NCBI GenBank assembly: GCA_003427395.1 | Contig: BFEA01000225.1 | Coordinates: forward strand, 601,056 to 625,273 | From: Chara braunii | Lineage: Eukaryota > Streptophyta > Charophyceae > Charales > Characeae | Reading direction: 5' to 3' | Length of the DNA: 24,218 bases | In this document: piece by piece, positions 9,094-17,304 of the stretch | Numbering within the stretch: position 1 is the stretch's first letter | How the letters are laid out: each line of letters begins with the position of its first letter | Position numbers and translations under genes: made by a program | Notes under the pieces: generated by a model | Database searches by the model: none | What the model saw: the letters and a program-made list of their open reading frames with translations, nothing else | What the model was told of the DNA's origin: nothing

Positions 9094-10514
9094 ATGATGG
9101 CGAATGTACCTGCCTCGCCTAGTGTACGAACCTGCTATAATTGTGGGGATCCTCATCACTTCGCACGATGGTGTCCTCATCCAAGACAAGGAGGCGGTTC
9201 GGATTCATCCTATCAAGCGGGCCCCATTTTGGCTTTGCCTGTTCCTTCTGCTTCGTTACGTCCACCTCCTCCCCCACCCCCTCCCCCTCCTCCGTTTTCT
9301 ATTTCCACTCCGTTCAGAATGTTGTGTCTTCTAGTACCATGACAACCAGCTCAGGTGATCAGTATGTTAAGGGTAGTGGATGGTTTAACAGCAATCAGCG
9401 AATAGTGGCGTTGGAGTAAATTGTGACGATACTGAAGGCGTGGTATTATTCGAAGATGGCTAAGGTATTGGATAAGCAGCAAGAACAAGAAAAGAAGAAG
9501 CGGGCGCTGAAAGAAGAAGAACGAAGGTTTAAAGAGAAGAAAGATCGCTAAGAATTTTAGAGGCAGTTAAACGATACATGGAAAGTAAAGTTTGAAGCTA
9601 TGTGTGGGTCTCTACACAGTAGTAGAGGTGGAGGCGCCAACAAGGAGGAAATCAACAAGTTAAAAAAACAAGTCGAATATCTGCAGATTCTTAGTACACA
9701 GGAAACTTCTACTAGCAAAGTGGTGGGAGGGGATCATGCTTTTGTGGCACGTATGATGCAAGAACAAGAGGTGATGAAGCAACGGATGGAGACCGCTATG
9801 AGAGCATGCCAACGGATGAAAAGCTTGGAAGAAGAGATTCAAACGCTGAAGCAGTCACACAAGGAAAGGGTGATGGAAGCCGAAAACTGGAAGAAGGAGG
9901 CGCTGAAATCTGGTAAGGAACGTAGCCGTATTGCTACGTCACCTTCGGCATATCTCAGGGTGCCGCCGTCGACTCCGGCTCAGTCACTCGCCAACCTCGA
10001 TCAGTTGCGGCAGCTACATAATTTGGAAGTGGAGGCTCTCAAAGAGTTACGATTGCAAGAACTGAGCAGAAGACGTGAGACTGAGCAGGAGAATGTGAGA
10101 CTCGAGGAGGAGCTGAACAAGCGAGATGAGTGAAGGACGGAGACACCACGATCTTCCTTTCGCGATCAATTGGATGATGTGGATAATGAAGGGAAGACTG
10201 TACACAAGTCCTGCAAAGGTAAGAAGAAAGATGTCATTGGAGATATCGATGAGAATACCGATGTTGACCGAGAAGCCTCCATTCGGGAAGCGAAGAAGCA
10301 GCTGCGAGATAAGAAGAAGGATGTTGTTACCGAGATTTGTCTAAAAGAAGGTGTCAAGTACACCACTCTTAGCCATACCATTGCGGGGATTATTGCCGAG
10401 AGCGTTGAGAGGGTGTTTGGCAAAGGACCTGCCATTCAGGAAGTGTCTGATGACGTCGCAGGTGATCCGCTGCACGAAGACCAAGAGGATGGGAGGGATT
10501 CGGCGACTTCTTAG
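9094..10514 (+). pseudogene. Gag-like protein: CCHC zinc knuckle plus coiled coil (broken)
   Basis: Starts at ATG 9094 (a second ATG follows at once). About 12 residues in is a perfect CCHC knuckle, CYNCGDPHHFARWC (C-x2-C-x4-H-x4-C), then a Pro-rich stretch. The frame changes near 9310. The second frame runs to TAA 10512 through stops at 9417, 9549, 9558 and 10131. It encodes a Lys/Glu/Gln-rich coiled coil (from the ATG at 9456 to about 10120, with heptad-like INKLKKQVEYLQ) and a basic/acidic tail. A nucleic-acid-binding knuckle next to a long coiled coil is typical of retroelement ORF1 or gag proteins. It lies between the pseudo-LTRs, upstream of the endonuclease and RT, and probably served the same element. 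It could instead be a captured host gene. Confidence 0.65.
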
Positions 10515-10638
10515 GATCCCTCCCGAGCGCGGCTAACCTGTGGGCGTTGGCTATTGCATGTATGTGCTTCAAACTTTCTTCGATTCAGTGCTTGCGGACG
10601 AAGTTGGTGGATGATATGTTTCAATTGATTGTCGTGGC

Positions 10639-10850
10639 GTTAATCTTATTGGAAAAAATTCCGTGGACAAAAAAATTGTCTTCTTTTATACTCTACAGGT
10701 GGCTTCAAAGGTACGGCATAGGCAAGTATGTGGCAATTCCTATTTTCTGTTGTTCCGAAGAGGATGTTAAATGTGTAGAGAAGTTCTTTATTCGCTATTT
10801 CTCCGCTTCGCTCAATGCTGAGAACAAACCATGAAAATCGAGAAAGAAGA
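10639..10850 (+). pseudogene. GIY-YIG endonuclease remnant of the PLE
   Basis: The frame at 10690-10834 reads LYRWLQRYGIGKYVAI, then SEEDVKCVEKFFIRYFSASL, then NAENKP, then TGA and a Lys/Arg-rich continuation. The pattern G-x-x-x-(F/Y), E-x2-(F/W)-I and LN is that of the C-terminal half of GIY-YIG nucleases, with the catalytic Glu in VEKFF. In another frame just upstream, LIGKNSV at about 10645 may be the YIG strand. The GIY strand is not evident. Lying ahead of the RT gives the permuted order of Naiad/Chlamys PLEs. The assignment is by eye and moderate. Confidence 0.5.
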
Positions 10851-11301
10851 GACCGGGAAAGAGGAAAATGAAGAAACTTGGTCAGAAGTATGGAGCACTG
10901 TCTGTTCGTAACTCTGTGTATGATGGGGGTAGGGGGCATCTCATAGCTTGATGAGGATCCAGAACGAGGGTAGAGGCGATGGACTCATTAGCGGCTATTG
11001 CATTTAGAGGAGGATCTGTTCTTCTCGATAACTGGAAGGTGCTCAGACGCTGTTATAGTTCTTCCATCGTGTCCTCTTCTTTTCGTTGTGACCAATTGCA
11101 GAATGTCGAAGGGTGGTTGACGGTGGGTATGTTGATTTCTTTCGAAGTTGTCGCACCGTTCTGTCAAAGGGGGCTGGCTTTGAAACCCTGTTTGGTGGGT
11201 TTTCTGAAACAACCTTCCTCTAGAAGTTGTCTGCGTACGTGGGAATTTTGTCAACTTGTTTATGCCTTTTCGGCTATTCATGGACTCGTGGTTGTTAATG
11301 T

Positions 11302-11652
11302 ATGTTATCTCGTGCTATTTCCTTGAGGCTCGGTATCTGCATTTGCCTTAGAGTGGTGATTCGAGTCGTGTACGACCACCAATATTGCAAATCCGCTATT
11401 CGCAAGGTGTGTGCGGGATTATTGGGAAATTTGAACATTGAGCTCGCATGGAGGGATATGTTGATTCGTCGTATGAGGGTGGTCTGGTGTCGGAATCAGT
11501 TCGTTGGGGATCTGATTCTCAATCATCGGTCGGTCGGAAAGAGTGGGAATTTTGAATGTAGTTGTATGAATGTGGAGACTGACTTTCCTCGTGTCAAAGG
11601 GCATGCATCATTTTGTTTCAGCGATTTCTCCGATTACGTTACTGCCTGTTGA
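11302..11652 (+). pseudogene. CxC-motif linker segment of the PLE protein
   Basis: The frame includes MRVVWCRNQFVGDLILNHR, then SGNFECSCMN and PRVKGH. The Cys-Ser-Cys codons are 11557-11565. A CxC motif between the endonuclease and RT is described for N-terminal-endonuclease PLEs, and its position here fits. It is out of frame with both neighbours, so the copy has frameshifts. The region before it, 10850-11300, has no recognisable motif. Confidence 0.5.
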
Positions 11653-12119
11653 TTTCTCCGATTACGTTCCTGCCTGTTCTTTGTCCTTCATCCGGTGAAC
11701 ATATTTCTAGTCTCCGTATTCAAATTCTGCAATCTTTTATAAATCTGTGGTCTCTTCCGCCTATTCAATCTGAGCTTCTTCATTCTGATCTTCTTTCTAC
11801 TTGTATTCTTGACTCCGAAACTAAGAAGTTCGTGACGTGTCATGTTCATATGAGGTTCTTTCTCTCAATAAGTTGGCAGGGTTAGTATGTTCTCCGTTGG
11901 ACCACAATCCGGGAGACACATACGTGTGCTGCCCGGTGGTGTATGGATGCAGTATGAAGAAATTCCTGACGAACCCGGCGTTTGTCAAAGTGGAAGACTC
12001 CAAAGCCTTGGTCATAAACCGTTGTAAACAGGAGACTCATTTCGATAGAAGTGGATTTGTTAAGATGGGAACGCTGTGGAAAAACATGGGAAATTTGGAT
12101 GTGCATATTGCATACCAAA

Positions 12120-12393
12120 GCATAAAGACGTAGAGAAGCGGAGGATCTCCGGAGAGCATGCATTTTAATCTGAGACGGACCGACGACCTCATGCAGAAAA
12201 CATGTTCGGTGGTAGGGGCTAGGCGGGTATCTCATGCCTGTCTCTTATACACATCTAGATGTGTATAAGAGACAGGCATAAAGACGTAGAGAAGCGGAGG
12301 ATCTCCGGAGAGCATGCATTTTAATCTGAGACGGACCGACGACCTCATGCAGAAAACATGTTCGGTGGTAGGGGCTAGGCGGGTATCTCATGC
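12120..12393. other. Mate-pair misassembly: 118-bp exact duplication around an adapter
   Basis: 12120-12237 and 12276-12393 are identical, separated only by the 38-bp adapter junction. A 46-bp part, CCGGAGAGCATGC to CTCATGC, appears a third time at about 12419-12464. The extra 156 bp (12238-12393) is probably not in the genome. The third copy suggests further mis-joining nearby. Confidence 0.9.
12238..12275. other. Tn5/Nextera mosaic-end junction adapter (synthetic)
   Basis: CTGTCTCTTATACACATCT is followed directly by its reverse complement, an exact palindrome of the 19-bp transposase mosaic end. This is the circularisation junction left by mate-pair libraries and is not biological sequence. 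Confidence 0.98.
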
Positions 12394-13458
12394 TGTCAAT
12401 TTTGTACTGTGGAAACTTCCGGAGAGCATGCATTTTAATCTGAGACGGACCGACGACCTCATGCGGAGGATCAGTCGCATCAATACGGGCATGAAGGACT
12501 GTGTGTCGATTGGTGGATCATTCGATATCAAGGAAATGTTTTCGAATTTGCCCCACCTTTCCATTATCTCGGCTCTCAGATGGGTCACTGATTACTGGCT
12601 GGGGGAGAATACCGTAGGAAGGAATTCTGGTACGCATACACAGGAAGATGGTAATGTTGACCAAAGGCAGGGGTGAGCCGGGAGAGGACGGGTGGATTTT
12701 CGTCTCGTTTGAGATGATGATTGCATTTGTGGAGTATAAGCTACATGGTACATTTGTTGTGGTAGCAGATCAGCTGTCTCAGCAGGTGGTGGGAATTCCG
12801 ATGGGGAAAACTACCAGTCCTGCCTTCAGTGCCTTGGCCTGCCTCCTTTGCACACACAACGAGTTTTCTTTTCTAGCATCGCTAGGAACAGATAGGAGGC
12901 GTGTGCGCGGTTGCAGAGTAGTTGATGATGTCTCAGTGTTCGTGGAGTATCTATGTGATGATGATAGCTCCAGACTCCGAGCCATGCGGATAATGAGTAC
13001 GTTTCGTAGATGCTATGATGAAGGCCTGACGTTGGAGCAAAGCAAGGATGGGCAGCGGTGGCAGTTCATTGTATGTGAGCTAAGGGTTTTGCATCGCCCT
13101 TCGATAGTGGTTTGTCAAGCCACACACAAGAATCAGCAGAAGGACATCAACTTTATGCTCAGATTTCGGAGCATTTGCGATTTTCGGTCTTATTCTAGTC
13201 GTCAGCAGAAGTTTGCTGTCATTGGTTCGTTCTTACATCGAGCCAGGACATTCACATCTATTCCTATTCCATTTTCTTCTAACTTTGAAGAACGAACTGT
13301 GGCTGCTAACTGTGGATATCCGGATGAATATTTTTTGACGGTGCTCTTGTCGATTTTTCCCGCAAGTTTGCTAACTGTTGGGGTGGATGGATTGCTTTTC
13401 TCACTGGCTGGGACCGCATGATGAGGAGATGGAAGATGGGTTCTTACCCTTGTCAACT

Positions 13459-14006
13459 AGTGGCTGGGACAGGCTGAGTTTGGTTCTTAGTTGTAGATGA
13501 TTCTCGAGGATTCGTTTTTTTGACGAACGCGACTGGTTTTTTAGGTGTTGTGGTATCCTGTTTTACGACTCATGTATTGTAGGATCTGAGGTCGACGGTT
13601 CGAAACCGGTACTGTTGGTACTCTCTGTTTTTGCTGACGAGGTCGTTCGGCTAATATGCAGGATATAAATAGGATGGGTAGAGTCCCATCGCTACCTTCC
13701 GCGACCAAGACCCCTGAGTAGTGCCGGACGCAGCCGGCCGAAACGTCGGGTCCTAGTCGCCAGCTTCATTGAAAATTTTAAGAAAGTCGCGTTCGGGATT
13801 TATATCTGCGTGTTGGTCTGCTACTCTTTTCTCCGTCCTTCTCGTTGCACGGTCCTTCCTTACTGTCTTACTCAGCATTCTGTGTGTCTGATACTTTCAC
13901 TTTGGCTGTCTTTCTCGTTATTTTCTGTGGTCCTGCACTTTGGCTGCAGTCCTTCGCTGTTCGACGTCGGTACGGATGGATGCTGTCATACTGTATGCAA
14001 TCACTT
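13459..14006 (+). repeat. 3' pseudo-LTR
   Basis: The full-length partner of the split 5' repeat. It includes a perfect B-box-like GGTTCGAAACC (13597-13607), the GGATATAAATA block, the hammerhead (13709-13752) and TTGAAAATTTTAAGAAAGTC. Similarity to the 5' copy fades after CACTT at about 14005. Confidence 0.85.
13709..13752 (+). ncRNA. Hammerhead-ribozyme-like motif, 3' pseudo-LTR copy
   Basis: Stem I is GACCC (13709-13713) with GGGTC (13748-13752). The core CTGAGTA (13714-13720) matches CUGANGA except that G8 is U. Stem II is strong, GCCGG (13723-13727) with CCGGC (13734-13738) plus an outer G-C pair. GAAA is 13740-13743, then C-G and UC, with cleavage predicted after 13747. Stem III has no loop, so efficient cleavage would need a dimer. 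The G8 change hits the partner of the base lost in the 5' copy; the consensus of both is CUGAGGA, fully canonical. Confidence 0.7.
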
Positions 14007-14100
14007 GGTTGATGGCATGGGTGGTGGTCCTGTGAAAAGAAGGGGAGGAGATTGTGGGCAATCAAGGTCAAGGCGTAAAAACGCGTTCAAAAAGTGGGCA

Positions 14101-14180
14101 GTCTCCCTCAGGACATCCTTTAAAATTGGAACAATACAGAGAAAATTAACATGGCCCCTGAGCAAGGATGACACGCACAC
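14101..14180 (+). pseudogene. U6 snRNA-like pseudogene
   Basis: Starts GTCTCCCTCAGGACATCC, followed by AAAATTGGAAC, ATACAGAGA, CATGGCCCCTG and GCAAGGATGACACGCAC, the conserved U6 order. The ACAGAGA box (14136-14142) is intact. The catalytic AGC triad reads AAC (14148-14150) and other G-to-A changes are present. The 3' part diverges after about 14180 into A-rich sequence (14192-14207). U6 normally pairs with U4 and U2 in the spliceosome. The triad change, the lost 3' end and the lack of an upstream TATA or USE element point to a retroposed pseudogene. Confidence 0.8.
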
Positions 14181-14740
14181 TCCATGGGAAACGAAAAAAA
14201 GGAAAGGGTAGAGAAGTCTCAGAAGGGTGAAGAAGTTTAGCAAATCAATATGATTACGAAAGTTCACGCCGTGAAGCTGCTTGTGGCCAGCTCACTCACA
14301 GTGAGTGGTACCGTTTCCTTCGCCATTTTACTTCCGCATTCACTCCACCAGTGTGCACTGACACAGAGATACATTGTCCTTGCCTTCTTTTATCAAATCC
14401 TTTTCGTCCATGACCGTTCAGTTTGTACCAGTACATCTACAGTTCATATTAGTGGCACACAACGGAGCATCTGCTGACTGACACGGGATGATCTTTGGAG
14501 CATCCGCTTGTTAGTACAGGTCCTGGAATTTTTTTTTAAAAATGGTATCTATTTTATAGTTAGTTCGCATTTCATGTTGATGAAGAGACCAACTTCAAAT
14601 TCAAACTCTGAAGATTACACACAGCGACTCACAGTTCGGAATCCTTGTTTGAAACCGAAACAACCTTACAACTTCGCTTTCATATAAAAGAGAATCCTCA
14701 CTCGCTGGACACTGTCAGATGGATCCTCCATTAACCGCAT
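14181..14740. other. Unassigned spacer
   Basis: Contains a 75-codon frame (14250-14477) with a hydrophobic start. It has no family likeness and no supporting context. Otherwise I see no gene, RNA or repeat. Confidence 0.4.
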
Positions 14741-15125
14741 CTGGATCTGGGTGTTTGCAGTTACTCTGTCAGTTATCGTACTTGCATGCGGATGACAGGG
14801 TGGGTGTACCAGCCTGCTGTCTCAGTCAGTTATCGTACCGATTCGTACGTAACGAGCGAAGAGTGTCAGAAATGAACAAAGATCCATCCCCAACAACACC
14901 AGTTCCTACAAGCCAAAAGTCGATAAGAGTGTCAGAAATGACCAAGCCAAAAGTCGATAATAGTGTCAGGAGAGGACGTCATCAAAGGATCGACTTTTGG
15001 CTCGTTACATACGATAACTGACATAGACAGCAGGCTGGTACACCCACCACACCGGATCATCATCCATCCCCCACAACACCAGTTCCTCGTACTCACAGGA
15101 GAGGACGTGATAAAAAAAGGGGTTG
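14740..15125. repeat. Foldback element with nested direct and inverted repeats
   Basis: 39-bp arms at 14799-14837 and 15010-15048 are reverse complements with about two mismatches. Inside, AGCCAAAAGTCGAT occurs at 14911 and 14945, and its reverse complement at 14989-15002. GTGTCAGAAATGA occurs twice. CAACAACACCAGTTCCT (about 14891) recurs with near identity at about 15072, and AGGAGAGGACGT recurs at about 14968 and 15098. It is probably a non-autonomous foldback transposon or its remnant. Confidence 0.65.
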
Positions 15126-15360
15126 CACTGGGTCTTTAGCATCTGAAACATGCCAAGCTCATTTCCTATTCTTTGGCATTTGATTCAAATTGCTGTTTAG
15201 TAGAACAGAATAGCATTTACTTCTGCATATACCGAACAGCCAGCCACATCTGCAGCACGCCACACAATGAGACAAAAACGAGTAAATACTAAATACTATA
15301 GTACGAGGGACAGAGGCAGGAGGGAAAATTGAAAATTCACAGGCAACCTGAAGCACGAAA

Positions 15361-15469
15361 CTCGTCTTCACCCGAATAGAACGCCCGGTCATTATAGCTG
15401 AATTTGGCACAACTTTCGGTCCAGATGCAGCGATAATGACCGGGCGTTCTATTCAGGTGAAGAAGGTAG
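15361..15469. mobile_element. MITE copy 1
   Basis: Inverted arms carry CTTCACCCGAATAGAACGCC, then CGGTCATTATAGCTG, and the reverse complement with a few changes. The left edge is eroded (CTCGTCTTC instead of CTACCTTCTTC). Same family as the copies near 17.2 and 19.1 kb. Confidence 0.8.
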
Positions 15470-17193
15470 TGGAGGTAGGGAGGGAAGGACGTCCATAATT
15501 GTCATGCAGACAGCAACAACTGCAAGTGAGGCCAACCAAACTGGTGGACAGTGGACATGACACTCGATTACAACTGTAGCAGTGCTCTCTTCTTCGATTC
15601 TCCATTGACAGGCATTCATAATAAATGCAAATTGACACACCAAGAGGTTTTCTATAGAAAGGGAAGATCATTCCTTTTCACCCACGTTCCGTCGCTCCCC
15701 AGCCACTACTTAACAATGTTAACAGTGCATTCCCCACGAGAATGCCAATCTACAGCTCTGCTGCACAAGAAAGGGATTCGCTCCAACACAGCGCACCAAC
15801 TTGTCTCACAGAAAACGAGTGTATCATGCATCTGCTTCCGGCACTGATCTGGCAAGCCAGCTAAGGTACCCCTCACTTGCAGAGGACTGTTCTATCGCTT
15901 AAGCCAGTCACTGCCACAGCCTCTCGGTTGGAAGACCCCCTCGTACCTCTGCATCTAACGACAGTCCATCAGCCAATCGATCCCAGATTCCCAGGACAAG
16001 CCAGCTAACTGAGCTAATGAATCCTGGCAGTACCAACAACCCCCTTCAAACTGACGAAGGCCTGTTTTCTCTGTTCATCTACCCAGTGTCCACTGCCACC
16101 GCGGCACACACCCTTGGTTCGCACCCTTCACCTTAACCCTCCTTGTGCCACCTCCCCAACGACTCCCCATATCATGATGGTGCATAAGAGCGCTCCTGGG
16201 GTGCTATATCAGAAGAATCCAGCCCTATATTGGAACCCCCTCTCGTACAGCGGAGCAGCTTTTCGCCAATGTTGACGGTCGTCCCGGGGTCAAGCAGGCA
16301 ATGCCTGAGAAGTTAAGAGGCAGCAACATTAAGGCTGCAAGCTGCAGCAAGGGCAAACGCGAAGACTGAGTGTCCTTCCTTACGCAAATGCTTTACTGAG
16401 CAGCTGCTTATTATTATGCATGTGACAGCATCATGTCTGCTGTAAAAATAATAAACAAAAGTCAATAGTTTTAGTATGGTTGTACAAAAGTCGATAGTTT
16501 TTAACTTTTAAGTAAAACTTGAAAGGGGAATAAAAAGCTGGAGACCACTGTCACAGCAGGGCCCCGAGCTCTGGTGATCGATCCCATAAGTACCGCGACC
16601 ATGCCGAATAATTGTTACACCAGAACCATAAACACAAACTAAAACAACAACACCCAATCCATAGGCCCTTGAGACAGATTAAATATTTTAGTGATGGGTG
16701 CCTGATGGCCAAGCCAGTTATTGCTGCCCGGAAAAAAAAAACACTATAAGCACCCCCACAAGTTTGCCCTGGCCAGCCACTTGATGCTCCCGCAAAAGAA
16801 GTGTTTCCTGTGATTTCTTGGACGGAGCAACTCTGCTGACGAGACCGTGGGATTCAGACGCTAAGCGTCTGCTCTTCGAGCCTTTGCCAAGGTCACAAGG
16901 TGGAGAACGTCATGTGCTAAGAAATGGACTCCTTCGGTACTCACTATGCGCGTTTGATATCGTGCCAAGGTCACAAGGTGCACAAAGCAGGCCCATGGGA
17001 TGGAGCCATTGTGATAGGAACCCTTGAGCGCCCAGGACAACTCTTCGAGCCTTGTGAACTACTTACTGTAACATATTCTCAGAAGCTTAATGTCCTGCTT
17101 AAGCCCAATAGCAGGTCTTTTCATAATCTATACCCTGCTTTAGGCCAAGAGCAGGTCAGGTCCAATCCCTTTAGCACATACATTGACCTGGTA
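15470..17193. other. Unassigned intergenic sequence
   Basis: Only short frames (up to about 98 codons) with no recognisable domain. Local repeats are CAAAAGTCAATAGTTTT versus CAAAAGTCGATAGTTTT (about 16456 and 16486), and TGCCAAGGTCACAAGGTG (about 16885 and 16962) with CTCTTCGAGCC (about 16871 and 17041). The latter suggest a decayed tandem duplication of roughly 80 to 170 bp. Confidence 0.5.
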
Positions 17194-17304
17194 CTACCTT
17201 CTTCCCCCGAATACAACGTACGGTCATTATAGCTGTATTTGGGGTACATTCCAGTCTAAATACAGCTACAATGACCGTACGTTGTATTCGGGGGAAGAAA
17301 GTAG
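17194..17304. mobile_element. MITE copy 2 (best preserved hairpin)
   Basis: 49-bp terminal arms (17194-17242 and 17256-17304) are reverse complements with about three mismatches, leaving a loop of about 13 bases. The edges read C-TA-CCTTCTT and AAGAAAG-TA-G, fitting insertion at a TA dinucleotide as in Tc1/mariner-derived (Stowaway-like) MITEs. The arm differs slightly from copies 1 and 3 (GAATACAACGTACGG instead of GAATAGAACGCCCGG), with matching changes on both arms. Confidence 0.85.

Larger units (their letters stand above)
11870..13421 (+). pseudogene. Penelope/telomerase-type reverse transcriptase (broken)
   Basis: Motifs in order: SPLDHNPGDTYVCCP (about 11895-11940), similar to the DKG-type motif before PLE fingers; IPKHKDVEKRR in a second frame (about 12112-12144), the PKHK...RP fingers motif; VSHAVNFVLWKLP, then HFNLRRTDDL; SFDIKEMFSNLPH (motif A, Asp codon 12524-12526); in a third frame GIPMGKTTSPAF (motif B, about 12792) and VVDD (motif C, Asp codons 12924-12929); then WQFIVCELRV. 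Catalytic aspartates are kept and the usual Tyr of YxDD is Val. At least three frame changes occur, and 12120-12393 is corrupted by an adapter junction. The last frame ends at TGA 13421 without a C-terminal GIY-YIG. It primes and copies element RNA in intact relatives. The call as RT is firm; the subclade is less sure. Confidence 0.8.
7327..14006 (+). mobile_element. Penelope-like retroelement with N-terminal endonuclease layout, pseudo-LTRs and hammerheads (degraded)
   Basis: Direct repeats of roughly 0.5 kb (7327-7412 plus 8565-9015, and 13459-14006) flank one coding-like region on the plus strand. Internal order is a CCHC/coiled-coil frame (9094-10514), a GIY-YIG-like remnant (10639-10850), a CxC segment (about 11302-11652) and a Penelope/telomerase-type RT (about 11870-13421). 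Endonuclease before RT with a CxC linker matches the Naiad/Chlamys clade rather than canonical PLEs, whose endonuclease is C-terminal. Pseudo-LTRs are a known PLE feature. The two pseudo-LTRs differ at many positions and the frames carry several stops, so the insertion is old. A 1.15 kb stretch interrupts the 5' repeat. I found no target duplication. The clade assignment is from motif recognition, not an alignment. Confidence 0.75.

Noticed and set aside
14250-14477. 75-codon frame with a signal-peptide-like start
   Set aside because: Too short, no family likeness, and a hydrophobic start alone is weak evidence.
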